Below are positions 11,860 to 23,460 of a stretch of DNA of 64,000 nt, in pieces. The notes under the pieces were generated by a model that was not told the origin of the DNA, did not search any database, and worked only from the letters and a program-made list of their open reading frames with translations. The DNA comes from Capra hircus (Eukaryota; Chordata; Mammalia; Artiodactyla; Bovidae). How positions within the stretch are numbered: position 1 is the stretch's first letter; every line of letters starts with the position of its first letter. Position numbers and translations under genes: made by a program. Location of the stretch: NCBI RefSeq assembly GCF_001704415.2, contig NC_030816.1:75347713-75411712 (forward strand). The letters are read 5' to 3'.

Positions 11860-12065
11860 AAATGAATTAGTTATGATAAAAGACACAAGACTGAAAAAGC
11901 GCTTAACAGATTGGGAGGGGGCATTTTCAAAGATAATAGGCAAGTGACTGGCGTTCAGAATATATAAACCACCATGGACTACAGACTGATTTAAAAAAGA
12001 AAAAGGGAATAATCCAATAGAAAATCCAGCAAAGAATTTTTTTAAAAGGAAATTCACAGAAAAGC
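11860..12065 (+). mobile_element. Possible L1 ORF2 remnant
   Basis: The weak pattern aagacacaagactgaaaaag, gttcagaatatataaacc and cagcaaagaattttt recalls sense-strand L1 ORF2, heavily decayed. Confidence 0.4.
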
Positions 12066-12124
12066 AGCAATTTGACAGAATTTGTGGTCCAAAGAAAATA
12101 CATTTAAGTCCTTTGAAAGAACTT

Positions 12125-12270
12125 ATTTTGGTACACATTTATTGAGCTTCCTCTCTGTGTCAAGTAATACAGGAAGGAAGTGGGAGTCAAAGGTCATTAA
12201 GATACGTCTCTTACCCCCAGTAATTTATAATGTGGGTGTGAGAGACAGGCCCATAAATGGAGTCTGAGAA
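12125..12270 (-). mobile_element. L2 LINE 3' fragment
   Basis: acatttattgagcttcctct followed by ctgtgtcaagtaatacagg and ccagtaatttataatgtggg match a reverse-complement L2 end. Confidence 0.55.
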
Positions 12271-12554
12271 GTGAGTACAATGGTTATGAGATTTAATACT
12301 GTATTGATTAACAAGGAACCTTAAGAGATAACGGGTATCTTGCTAGTAAAATTTTCTTCATATGATTGGTTTTGCTAAGATACATTTAGTCTAGTGTTTT
12401 GTTCTGTGCCAACACTCACAAGGAAGGGAATGTTTTATCTACTCTAAAATGATTAGTCTAAGATAATGAAATCAATTTAGACTTAAAACAGAGTGGAGTT
12501 TAATTAGTTGCATGAATTCGTTAGACCAGAGCAAAAGGCTGCATGACAGTTTAG

Positions 12555-12762
12555 TGAAAGTGTTAGTTGCTCAGTCATGTCTGACTCTTTTGCAACCCTG
12601 TAGACTGTAGCCCACCAGGCTCCTGTGTCCATGGAATTCTGTAAGCAAAGATACTGGAGTGGGTAGCCATTCCCTTTTCCAAGGGATCTTCCTCACCCAG
12701 GGACTGAACCTGGGTCGCCTGCATTGCAGGAGTATTCTTTACTGTCTGAGCCACCAGGGAAT
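12555..12762 (-). mobile_element. Bov-tA SINE
   Basis: Reverse-complement element with gaaagtgttagttgctcagt, atactggagtgggtagccat and ctgagccaccaggga. Confidence 0.85.
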
Positions 12763-13659
12763 TTTTATTTCTCTTACTCCTTTAGTCAATACTCTTTGTG
12801 GGAGTCCCCTTGACTTAACAGTTATTGCTATAAAGGCAAATATTTTTTTGGCATCTAACCCCAATCGTGTTATTTCTAAAAAGTGAAAAGAAAGTAAAGG
12901 AAAACAGTGTTGAGTTTGTAGGTTTTTAAAAATGATCTCATATTTAAACTATTTGTAGGGATTTGTTTTTTCCTCTCTTAATTTGGTTTTGATTTCACTT
13001 TCGAATGAATACCTTGCCTTTTCTCTGGAATGCAGCATCCACGTATACAGCTTCATAGCCAGCGGTGTTAGTTGCCAGTCACAGCCACCCCTCCCATAAT
13101 TAAATACAGAATTATATATAGGCATATATTTACTTAAAAAAAGAGTCTCCACAATTCTCGTTAGATTTTCAAAGGAGTCTATGACTCGAGAAAGAGCCAT
13201 CTCGTACCCTGATGGATGTTATATGTGGTTTAAGTCTACTCACTTTTGTGATCCATGTGAAGCTTTAGTGGCTTTTGATTTTCCAGCTGCATTTGGCAGT
13301 TCACAGCCTCGTCCAGACTCCACAAAGTCAAGAAGTCACCTAATTAGTCAGTCTTCCCCTTGCTAGCTGCAGAACAACGTGCAGACCCCGGCTGGGCATT
13401 CCAGGTGCTTCCGGGGAACATAAGCATAAGCAAATACTGCAGCAGAAGAGGAAGTCTAGACCAGTGCCCAGTTAAATCGCGCACTGGAGCGTGGCTGGCT
13501 GTGAACGTTTCAGGACTAGGATTTAGAGATCAGAACACGTAGCTGTGGCATTTCCAAGACAAACTGAGTGGGATTAGGAAACAAAGCCTTGGCAATATTT
13601 TCGTTATAAATCCTCCCATTCTCTGAGTTGTTCCCAAGCTCCAGACCTGTGCTAAAGCA

Positions 13660-13810
13660 GTCATGTACGTTCTCACTTAATCCTTAAACAGTTCTGATTA
13701 TCCCCGTTTTACAGCTGATAGAACTAAAGCTTACCAAGATTATGAAACATGTCTGCCATCACTCAGCCAGTAAGTGGTGGAGGGTACAACTTTCCTCTCA
13801 CTCAAACCTG
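13660..13810 (-). mobile_element. MIR SINE
   Basis: The MIR core in minus sense reads tgattatccccgttttacag followed by ctgatagaactaaagc and actcagccagtaagtggtgg. Confidence 0.7.
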
Positions 13811-14162
13811 TATAGGTGATCAGCCAGCTCTTCTGCCTATGGTGATAGTCTCATCTCTTTACCTGGTTCCCGTCCACTCTCATTAAACCGGTCATCATTT
13901 GTTGCAGATGACCAGCCTATAGCGGATGGTCACATTTAAAATGAGTACCAATATAATTATTCTGATACAGGATAATGTGTGCACACAGTAGTGGAATAAA
14001 TTTGGTGGTTTTTTTAATTCTTCTCTTACTACTTTAAAAGATCTTTTCCCTGAATATATTGCTAATTAAAGGTTGTTTTATTGAGTCACATTCTGATCTA
14101 CTCGCTGCTCCCCTCACCTGTGTCCATTGGCAGACATTCTTTATGTGTGTGTGTACGTGCGT

Positions 14163-14352
14163 GCACTCAGTAGTGTCAGACTGTAGCCAGCCAGGCTCCT
14201 CTGTCCATGGAGTTCTACAGGCAGGAATACTGGAGTGAGTTGCCATGCCCTTCTCCCAGGGATCTTCCCCACCCAGGGATGGAACCCACATCTCTTATGC
14301 CTCCTGCATTGGCAGGTGGGTTCTTTACCTCAGGCACCACCTGGGAAGCCCT
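14163..14352 (-). mobile_element. Bov-tA SINE (left arm of inverted pair)
   Basis: Reverse-complement Bov-tA with ggctcctctgtccatggagt, gccatgcccttctcccaggg and cacctgggaagccc. It lies 17 bp from the next, oppositely oriented SINE. Confidence 0.85.
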
Positions 14353-14369
14353 CCCAACATTTATATTGT

Positions 14370-14578
14370 ATGGGCTTCCCTGGTGTCTCAGATGGTAAAG
14401 AATCTGCCTGCAATTCAGGAGACCCAGGTTCGATTTCTGGGTCAGGAAGATTCCCTGGAGAAGGGAATGGCTACCCACTCCAGTGTTCTTGCCTGGGAAA
14501 TCCCATGAACAGAGAAGCCTGGCAGGGTACAGTCCACAGGGTCACAAAGAGTTGGACACAGTTGAGTGACTAACACTT
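14370..14578 (+). mobile_element. Bov-tA SINE (right arm of inverted pair)
   Basis: Full-length element from gggcttccctggtgtctcag to gagttggacacagttgagtg and the end actaacacttt. Confidence 0.9.
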
Positions 14579-14850
14579 TATATTGTTAGACTGTTTTAAA
14601 TCTTGCCAACCTAGTGGTAGTGAAATGGTAGTTCATTATAGATGTGACTATAGACATATTTATGGGCATATCAATTTGTGAATTGCTTATTTTCTTTGAG
14701 GCCATTTACCTCCTTCTTGTTCATTTATAATATCCTTTATGTGTTCCAAATATGAATATTTTACCATCTTGTGCTACAAATGTATTCTCCCATGTGTGGC
14801 TTGTCTTTTCAACATGTTCCTTGTAGCTCTTCCTCTTCCATCCTTTCTGG

Positions 14851-14965
14851 TTTGGGCCACACTGCAGAGCATGTGGGTTCTTAGTTCCCCCAACTATGGG
14901 TTGAACCAATGCCCCTGCACTGGCAGCCTGGGGCCCTAACCACACTGGACCACAAGGGAATTCCA
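14851..14965 (-). mobile_element. CHR-type SINE
   Basis: The reverse-complement CHR pattern is ttgggccacactgcagagca, cttagttcccccaactatgg and ggaccacaagggaattcc. Confidence 0.7.
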
Positions 14966-15440
14966 TCCATTCGCTTGAGTTTATAAAGATCACCTGTATT
15001 GGTTCATAAAATGTTGGTTCTTATAGATAAACCTTTAATCATTTCAGAGCTTATGCTTATATACATCATCCCCTTTTCATTAGTCATAAAATTTGTGAAA
15101 CTTTTTTTCCTCTTCAATTCTTGCAGAGGTGCTTGTCAGCTCTGGCTCAAAAAAAATAGCCAAAAAGTCTCAACAAACCTAAGTCAGCACTCAAGGCCAT
15201 GCGTGTGCTGGTCAGCTGTTTGCTTTGCAATCCGCCTCTAGAGCTGCTTTTCAGTCCATTTATCCTGGCACTCTGTGTCCCCAAGGAAGAGGAGCCAAAG
15301 GATGGTTTCTCCAGCACTGCTTATCACTACAGAGCTTAGGGCTTTCTTCTAGAAGAGCTTCAAGCATTATCTCTTGCCAGCTCTTCATCTTTTGATGGTG
15401 AGCTTTACTCAGCAGTGGTACCTGGTCTTTTATTTTATTC

Positions 15441-15535
15441 TTTTTAGACTACACTGTGTGGCTTGCAGGGTCTTAGTTCCCCAACCAGAAATTGAACCCC
15501 GGGCGCTCAGCAATGCAAGTGGGGAGTCCACTTTT
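15441..15535 (-). mobile_element. CHR-type SINE fragment
   Basis: The text tgcagggtcttagttcccca followed by accagaaattgaaccccggg is the reverse complement of the CHR middle and head. Confidence 0.65.
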
Positions 15536-16212
15536 GGGCATTCTCGATACTTGGTCTTTTAGGAGCCTGGTTTCTGTTTGTTTTGGGAATTTTTAATTTG
15601 GGATGGGAAAGGTATTAGAAGTCATGTTCTGCACCCCTCACCCCAGTCCCATGTCTCTGCCTCTCCACTAGAAGTGACCACCATCCTGGACTTTGGGAAT
15701 TGACACTCAGGTTTTTAGTTATTGCTGCTAACTTATATATATTCTTTGGTATATATCAAGTATTTGCATAAACTTTTTTAAAATTTAGAAGTAAAATATC
15801 TTAGTTACAGGTCACTAAATTTTACAGCCTGATCTTCCAATGCTTCTGCTAAATTCAGTTATAATATTAAGTTAGACTAATGGGGTCATTTTGATGCCAA
15901 TATGATTTATTGATCGTTTTCTGCTCTCATACTGAAACTTCAAGTAATGGAGGTGATTTTCCTTGGAGCAGCCACACATGTTAGTTTGCTGCCCAGATTT
16001 GAGTTGCTCTTTGCTGTGTGCTGACTATGACCTTGGGTAGTTTGAGTAAGCCCCCGAATCTTGATTTTTCCTTACCTAACTCAAGGCTTGTTCTCAAGTG
16101 CCGTAATGCTGGAGAAGCCCAAACTGAATAGTGGTAACAGCTGCTGCTACCACCATAAGATGCTAAGGATCCTTACTTTTAAGATAAACCTTCACAAATA
16201 CTAACGCTTTCT

Positions 16213-16345
16213 TTTTAAATATTTATTTGGCCGCACCAGGTGTAGTTGTGGCATGGGGGCTCCAGTTCCCCTGACCGGGGATGAAACCTGGGCCCCCTGC
16301 ATTGGCAGGCAGGCTTTTAACCCCTGGACTACCAGGGAAGTCCCT
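16213..16345 (-). mobile_element. CHR-type SINE
   Basis: aaatatttatttggccgcac, gaccggggatgaaacctggg and ggactaccagggaagtccc mark a reverse-complement CHR element. Confidence 0.8.
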
Positions 16346-17034
16346 AATGCATTCTTGCAAGTGAGGGATGAATGTGTTCTGACAGTGGAAAGCACTCCTG
16401 CTTGTTCCCTTCTCAGACAGAGGCGTTCAGGACCGATGTCCATAGCAAGGATCTGAGGGGATGCAATGACTCTTTTAGGTTGGAAGAATCCTTCTAGATA
16501 GACTTGTTTACAGTGCTGTGTAGTGACCAGGGAGAAAGCAGGCTGCCCTGGAACTCTGCACTCACAGGCGAATGATCGCACGTCAATCCATTTCCTTCTT
16601 GACATCTGAAACTCTCGTTTGCTCACTACTGAAATAACAGGAAAAAATATTTTAGACTTTTCAACAATAACGTGGCAGTGTATTTTCTGTAACCTGTTTC
16701 ATCTGGCAACTGTGACTATACCACCTCTTATGTTATCAGCAGGTATTCAGGTTATTTCCCGTGGTTGTGTTATTATCAGTACATATTCTTTCTCCCTGCT
16801 GCCTTCCACATCAGGTCCTGTGGACGGGCTCTCACTCTCCAAGCCCCCTCATAACTACATGGTTTGCTCCCTTGCTTCACTCAGTCTTCGGCTTACGTGT
16901 CAGGGAGGCCCTCTGCATGCATTCCAACTGAAAGCAACCATCCCGTCGATAGCAGCCCTGGCCCCCCTCACGAGTACCCCCACCCCCTGTGTTGCTGCTA
17001 GCCATGCAGGCATCTGTGAGAACACCGTCCGTCT

Positions 17035-17115
17035 CTCCCCTGAAGATAAATCCTTTAGGGCACTGGGATTTGTCCCTTTTGTTCAGTGCTATATCCTCAG
17101 CTTCTGAGTAGATGA
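17035..17115 (-). mobile_element. L2 LINE 3' fragment
   Basis: The stretch tagggcactgggatttgtcc followed by cttttgttcagtgctatatc and ctcagcttctgag resembles the reverse-complement L2 3' terminus. Confidence 0.5.
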
Positions 17116-17448
17116 TCTAACAAATGATTTCCCAGGTCAAAGAACTCCAAAGAGGTCAGGAGCATCCTAAGTTTTCCACCGCAGAAGCAGAAGAACTGAG
17201 CAGATGCATCCTCGGGACAGCCCTGGCTCAGATACCAGCCCTGTTTCTTATCAGCTGTGACTTGAACAAGTTATGTAGCCCTGTGTTCTCAAACTCATCC
17301 CTTCCCTCTTTTTATACCAAACACTTGACTATCCTGAAGGAAAACTCAGGCACTATAACCTTCTACAGATAATTTCAAAAAATAACGTAATGTGATAGTT
17401 GTGACATAAAAGTATTTTATGGTAACACGTTATGTATTTCAATATGTA

Positions 17449-17723
17449 TTTTTAATTAATTTATTTTTTTGGCTGTGTTGGGTCTTTGTTGCTGTGTGCA
17501 GGCTTTTTCTGGTTGTGGAGAGCTGGGGCTACTCTCCGGGTGTGAGCTTCTCATTGCGGTGGCTTCTCTTGCTGTGGAACACTGGCTCTAGGCTGTTTGG
17601 ACTGAGTAGTTATGGCACCTGGGCCTAGTTGCCCCGTGGCACGTGGATTGTTCCCAGACCAGGCATTGAATCTGTGTCCCCTGCCCTGGCTGATTCTGAA
17701 CCACTGGACCACCAGGGAAGCCC
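17449..17723 (-). mobile_element. CHR-type SINE, long form
   Basis: The long CHR pattern in reverse complement: tttggctgtgttgggtcttt, gagcttctcattgcggtggc, ccccgtggcacgtggattgt and ggaccaccagggaagccc. Confidence 0.85.
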
Positions 17724-18204
17724 TTCAGAATGTATTAATTAAAAGAAATATTTTGACTACACTAGAGTGGTCAGATGCTTGCATATACACAGAATTCTTA
17801 CACGACCATCACGAGTGCAGAAGGATTAGGTGGGTTTTGGCAAGTCAGATGTCACAAGTGGTTATTGGCCCTGATGCAGTTTTCTGCAAAAGCGAATACC
17901 TCCTTTGCAGAGTTCCAAAGAAAACAAAGTTAACCTTCTCTCATTTTTGCACTCTTGTTTACATTCCTTAAAAATGGGGTACACATTGATAGCTTGGAGT
18001 TTTTATGTAAAGCAAATTGGGAGGAGGGCTCTAAGTTCATTTAATCACGGTCAGGTTTTCCCAACACAGGAGTGACAGGACAGTGGACAAATCTTTGTGG
18101 GGCTGTCCTGCTCAACGCAGCATCTCCTGTATCCTGGCCCTGCCCACAAGTTGAAGACCAGCTGTGTGCTGGGCATCTTGCTGGGGCATTCTGTGTTACA
18201 TGTA

Positions 18205-18370
18205 TATCTTTAATGTCTTATACGAGCCCTCAACGTAAGTTGTCCTAATACTCCCGTTTTAAAGCTGAGGAAACTGGGCATCCCAGGGAGAGAGCAGGTA
18301 CCCAAAGACAAACAGCTAATGCAAGCGAGGGGAGGGGAGGGGTGCGGCAGAGTCTAAGCCCCAGTCTAAA
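18205..18370 (-). mobile_element. MIR SINE
   Basis: actcccgttttaaagctgag followed by gaaactgggcatcccaggga is the minus-sense MIR core. Confidence 0.6.
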
Positions 18371-19325
18371 ACTTTGGCTTTTATCACAGATCTTTAGGAA
18401 GCAGTAAAGCACAGTTTTCATTCCATATCGTCATCATCACATAGCCCTGTGCTTATTAGCACATAACCGGCACTGAATAAATGGTTTTTTAAATAAACGA
18501 TGAATAATAGACATCAGTTTACTGAATAGCTTTATCTACTGGCTAAAGTCTGAATTTTCTCTAGGCTTTTTCTGGTAAACTCTGATATTTCTTTGTGTGG
18601 TGGTGTTTTGAGGTAGGAAGAGTAATTAAGTAAAAAGAGTAAAGAGTTTGAAAAGGAGTTTGAACTTTAGGAATGTCTGACCTGACCTCAGTTTTTCTTT
18701 CTGTGCTGCAAAATACAAATTTATTTTTAATGCGTTATCTAGCCCATCCCTACTTAGGATTTATGTGTATGCTGAATAATGCGCTCCTAATGTAGTTCTG
18801 CCTACCATCATAAAATATGGAGTTAAAATAAGACCCCTGTCAAAACACTGTCTTGCAGGGATTAGTGCTATGAATGTTAACATAAAATGATTTTTAAATG
18901 CATAGACTTCATAAGGATTAAAAGTAAAAATATCCACTATGCAATAACATTTAAATTTATATGGCTGCTATCTTGCCCCATCTTGGCTGTGAACTTTCTG
19001 CCGAAAGATGCTGAAAAGAGTCCAGTTACCCTTACCTCATGTATAAATTTAGAAAATTGCAATTATATGAGGTTTTTCGTAAACTTTCATTCATACCAAT
19101 GTTTGATATTATTACAGCATTGTGCTGTTCTCATGCAAAGAAAACCAAATAGAATTTTGAGTAAGAAATAGAAGAAAACTGGCCCTCACTAAGTGAATAG
19201 TGTATTCTTATGTCCAATTTTTTATGTCTTTTGTGGGGAGGGGAGAGAAAATTGGATTATTAAGGCTTTCTAGAATTTTCAACCTCCTGTTAGCTTCAAC
19301 CATAATTGTTCTTTTAGCCAATAAT

Positions 19326-19530
19326 TTATTTATTTATTTATTTATTTGCTTGTCTGCTGGCTGTTAGTTGCAGCACATGGGATCTTAGTTGTGACATGCG
19401 AAATCTTTTCACTGTGGCATGCAAACTCTTAATGACAGCATGTGGGATTTAGTTCCCTGCACAGGGAACGAACCTGGACCCCCTACATTGGCAGTGCAGA
19501 GGCTTAGCCACTGAACCACCAGGAAAGTCC
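19326..19530 (-). mobile_element. CHR-type SINE with TTTA-repeat tail
   Basis: A (TTTA)n run at 19326-19348 represents the element's tail in reverse complement, followed by agttgcagcacatgggatct, gggaacgaacctggaccccc and gaaccaccaggaaagtccc. Confidence 0.85.
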
Positions 19531-19739
19531 CAGCCATTGATGTTTTAATGCAAGTAATATCAATTTTAAAAACTCCCTGAAGTTTAAGAGAACCATGTCC
19601 AGTTACAAAGTGCTTGGGTATCCAACTCAAAATAAAGCAGAGTGAAGAAGTAACTCTTTACTTAAACACAGAGGTATCTCAATGGAATGATAAAGACCTC
19701 ATGTGATAGAAGAATTTGAATATATTTGAAAGACAGAAA

Positions 19740-21255
19740 CTAACAGCCTCATATTAAATAGTAAAGTCCTAAAGGTGCACACATGTATTAAGTCCATGAC
19801 AAAAATACGATCACCGTCATTATTCATCATTATCCTGCAGGTGCTAGACAATGTAGAAAACAAGAACAATGTGAAACTATTGACATTAGAAAGTGATAAA
19901 TTTCCCTCTGTTTATATACAGTATGATTGTATAATAGAAAGTTCAAGAAATTTATTTTAAGTAATAAGAGTTTTAGTTGGTTATTTGGATGCAATGTAAA
20001 TATGTGATAGTTCCCTTTCTATCAGCAATAAGGAGATACTATAAAAGGGGAAATTTTCTATTTATATGTGTGTTACCAAACTATAAAATTCCTGGAAATA
20101 AATTTAGCCAGAAATGAGAATATAGAAAGAAAATCATAAAATTTTACTAAAAGTCACAAAATAAAGACTCTTGAGTCTGAATCTTTGGTGAGACATACAA
20201 CCATGTTCTTGAAAGAGAATAATCAGTATGAATCATCATTTCTCTGTCAAACTAGCATGTAAATTACTATAAAATTGCTACATATTGCCAGAGTATATAG
20301 TTATGTTGGGGAAAGAAAAAATTTCCCCCTACCCTTGTAGGTATTTCTGGCTGGCCTAATAGTTACAGTGACATCAGACAGATTAACACAGGAAAACCCA
20401 AATTTAATTATGTACATACAGAGAATCAGAATATGAGATTCCAAAGACAGTCAGGTAAAATGAGGTATATGTGCCATCCTGGACTAAGGATTAGGGACAA
20501 ATACAGAATCTAAGAAAACATGAGTTTGAAGATCTCTTTATATATCTGAGGGCTTCCCTGGGGGCTCAGACGGTAAGGAATCTACCTGCAATGCAGGAGA
20601 CCTGGATTTGATCCCTGGGTCAGGGGAGAAGGAAATGACAACCCTCTCCAGTATTCTTGCCAGAAAAATCCCATGGACAGAAGAGCTTGGTGCGCTATGG
20701 GCTATAGTCCATAAGGTAGCAAAGAGTCAGACACATTGAAGCGACTTGGTATACAGAGGAAGATGAACATCATGGTTAAACAGCAATGTTTGTCTGGATT
20801 CTAAAAGAGTAAATCATGAGGAAAGACAAAAAACTTTTAAAGAACAATGATGAATGATTTACCTAACTCTAGATATCAAAACAAGATAATACTGCCATAA
20901 CAATAAAGAGGAATAAAACTGATATCAAAGGAGACCCCAGAGTGTCCTTAACTAGACTTATTCTACTATATTTAGAACTTTCAAATTAAAGTCTTGTATC
21001 AATTTATTCAGCCTAAAGACATACCAAATTTAATGTGAAAATTAAAACCTAAACCTTTCAGAAAAAAAGCAAAAAGTATGGTATTTTTGGTGTAATGTCA
21101 ATGTCACTTAAAAAAATAGATGTACATGGAACATAGAAAGAAGTTCACGGTAAAATAAATCAGGTTTCCAAACAGTATTCCTATTTCTTGTATTTTAAAA
21201 ATTATAGAATATTTACATTCAGTGAAAAGGTAGAAATGAAGTATGTCAAGTGATT
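19740..21255 (+). mobile_element. Decayed L1 ORF2 region, split by a SINE
   Basis: Scattered sense-strand L1 ORF2 resemblance (attcatcattatcctgcagg, gaaataaatttagccagaaa, then aaacaagataatactgcc after the SINE) suggests an old L1M copy. It is interrupted at 20550-20752 by Bov-tA. No ORF of useful length survives. Confidence 0.45.
20550..20752 (+). mobile_element. Bov-tA SINE
   Basis: Head gggcttccctgggggctcag, B-box-like ggatttgatccctgggtcag, and tail gtcagacacattgaagcgac. Confidence 0.9.
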
Positions 21256-21319
21256 ACTGTCATTGACATGTGGGAGATGGGGTCATGATGATGTTCATGT
21301 TATTCTTTACATATTTTGG

Positions 21320-21495
21320 TGGTGGTTTAGTCACTAAGGCATGTCTGACTCTTGCGACCCCATGGACTGTAGCCTGCCAGGCTCCTCTATGGGATTCTCC
21401 AGGCAAGAATACTGGAGTGGGCTGCCATTTCCTTCTCTCGGGGATTTCCCGACCCAGGAATCAAACCCAGGTCTCCTGCATTGCAGGCAGAATAC
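21320..21495 (-). mobile_element. Bov-tA SINE, truncated head
   Basis: tgtctgactcttgcgacccc, atactggagtgggctgccat and tctcctgcattgcaggcaga. The last 20 bp are partly repeated at 21502-21520 (attctgcaggtagaatac). Confidence 0.85.
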
Positions 21496-22234
21496 ATATT
21501 ATTCTGCAGGTAGAATACATATCTTAGTATTTTTGAAAGTTTTGCAATTAGTGTGTGTTACTTTTGTAATTTTATTTTTAATAAAGGAAAAACTGATTTA
21601 AAATCTGAAGTTATTTCACATACAGAGTTATGGAGAAATAGTATCTAAGCAGAGTGCTTAGAACACTGAACCAACAAATGAATATGATAGGAAAGCATTA
21701 GTGGGTTCTGAGGATAGTTTAGCTGAAGTATAAGACATGGGGGAAGTGAATGACAGTTAGAAGAGGTCATTGGAGGGAATAAATGCTAGTCTGAAATGTT
21801 ACACTTTCAATGCTGGTGGAAATAAATGCACAATTCTTAAATAGTGGTTCCCTGTCCTTAAGACTCCCTGAGAAGATGGCATTTGGGGGTTGGTTGGAAG
21901 AAGAATTGAGATATAATCCAGTAAAACAAGACAGTGGGGAGAAAGGAGGGTATGTATTCAAGGAATCACCATAGTTCAGGTAGCTCCAAGATAAGGCAGA
22001 CAAAACAGGTTGGAAGTATATTTTCAACATCCTCAAATATGGAGAAGAGCATATAGTTTCTGATCTGTGCGAACTTCCGGAATGATTTTGTAGAATTATT
22101 GTTACAAGAATTCCACTTGAAGATGGGGTTCCTTTTCCACCACCCCTTCCCATCAGATAAGTCAGTATACCTTCCTGAAGAAAGTAAGTGAGGATGAGAG
22201 GTTGAAGCCTTATTTAATGGAGCTCCCTCCACAG

Positions 22235-22310
22235 GAAAGAACTCGTCAGCAGCTGTAGATATGAGTACCGTGCAACCAGCAGCATTAATTCTGGGTATTT
22301 TTCACAGAAG
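22235..22310 (+). other. Exon-like segment with acceptor and donor (cryptic?)
   Basis: The segment lies between ctccctccacag and CAGAAG|gtaaga, 76 bp. One frame is open across it (KELVSSCRYEYRATSSINSG then YFSQK). It does not belong to the MTHFD1L reading, because exons C and D join across it in the middle of a Val codon with complete family identity. It may be a pseudo-exon. Confidence 0.25.
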
Positions 22311-22737
22311 GTAAGATCTCAGAAATAACAATGGTGAGTGGAAAAGTTGGTAGTAGAATTGTCAATACAGTCTAGCATATTTTTTAAAATGTACAAACAG
22401 CACTATATTTTGTTTATGCCTTTAGACATGTGTAAGAGAATGAAAACATGACCCAGATAAGCACCAAGTTAATAAGAACTGCTGACTATGAGAAGACAGG
22501 AATGAGCCAAACTGGGTACCCGTGCATGAAGATAGCCTTCAGCTCTATCCATGCTGTGTTACTTCTTTGTAAAAGGAAAATAAGCCATTGTGGCAAAATG
22601 TTAGTTTGTTATTTATGCATTGGGAGTGAAGAGTGTGGATGAAGAAATACAGGTTAGAATTTAGGAGAGGCTGAGGCTAGAGGTTTGGCAGTTCTCATTA
22701 GTATATGGTCAAGTCTTTACTTTATTTGGAGCTAAGT

Positions 22738-23035
22738 CTGAAGGAGATCAGCCCTGGGATTTCTTTGGAAGGAATGATGTTAAAGCTGAAGCTCCAGTAC
22801 TTTGGCCACCTCATGCAAAGAGTTGACTCATTGGAAAAGACTCTGATGCTGGGAGGGATTGGGGGCAGGAGGAGAAGGGGACAACCGAGGATGAGATGGC
22901 TGGATGGCATCACGGACTCGATGGACGTGAGTCTGAGTGAACTCCGGGAGTTGGTGATGGACAGGGAGGCCTGGTGTGCTGCGATTCATGGGGTCGCAAA
23001 GAGTCGGACACGACTGAGCGACTGAACTGAACTGA
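22738..23035 (+). mobile_element. BovB LINE 3' end (left arm of inverted pair)
   Basis: The translated 3' end of the BovB ORF is intact here, including HLMQRVDSLEKTLMLGG and MRWLDGITDSMDVSLSEL, ending VAKSRTRLSD. The terminal repeats gactgaactgaactgaa follow. It is the most complete BovB coding tail in the window; the copy is 5' truncated and cannot mobilise itself. Confidence 0.9.
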
Positions 23036-23045
23036 AGTCTGGATG

Positions 23046-23460
23046 TTGTTGTTGTTGTTCAGCCGCTCAGTCGTGTCCGACTCTTTGTCATGCCATGGAC
23101 TGCAGCACTCCAGTCTTCCCTGTCCATCACCAACTCCAGAAGCTTGCTCAAACTCATGTACATTGAGTCGGTGATGCCATCCAACCATCTCATCCTCTAT
23201 CATCCCTTTCTCCTGCCTTCAATCTTTCCCAGCATCAGAGTCTTTTTTAATGAGTCGGCTCTTTGCATCAGGTGGCCAAAGTATTGGAGCTTCAGCTTCA
23301 GCCATCAGCGCGTCCAGTGAATATTCAGGATTGATTTCCTTTAAGACCGACTGGTTTGTTCTCCTTACAATCCAAGGGACTCTCAAGGGGCTTCTCCAAC
23401 ACCACAGTTCAAAAGTATCAATTCCTCGATGCTCAACCTTCTTTATAGTGTGGATCGGGG
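23046..23460 (-). mobile_element. BovB LINE 3' end (right arm of inverted pair)
   Basis: A reverse-complement BovB starts at the gttgttgttgttgttc run, with gccgctcagtcgtgtccgac, ctcaaactcatgtacattga and gtattggagcttcagcttca, and extends to about ctcgatgctcaaccttc. Confidence 0.9.

Noticed and set aside
16619..17107. 162-codon plus-strand ORF
   Set aside because: No family resemblance, low-complexity Ser/Pro/Leu content, and its 3' part overlaps an L2 remnant. No splice or start context supports it.
22705..23025. Reverse-transcriptase gene
   Set aside because: Only the last hundred or so codons of the BovB ORF are present, so it is a 5'-truncated LINE copy and not a gene.
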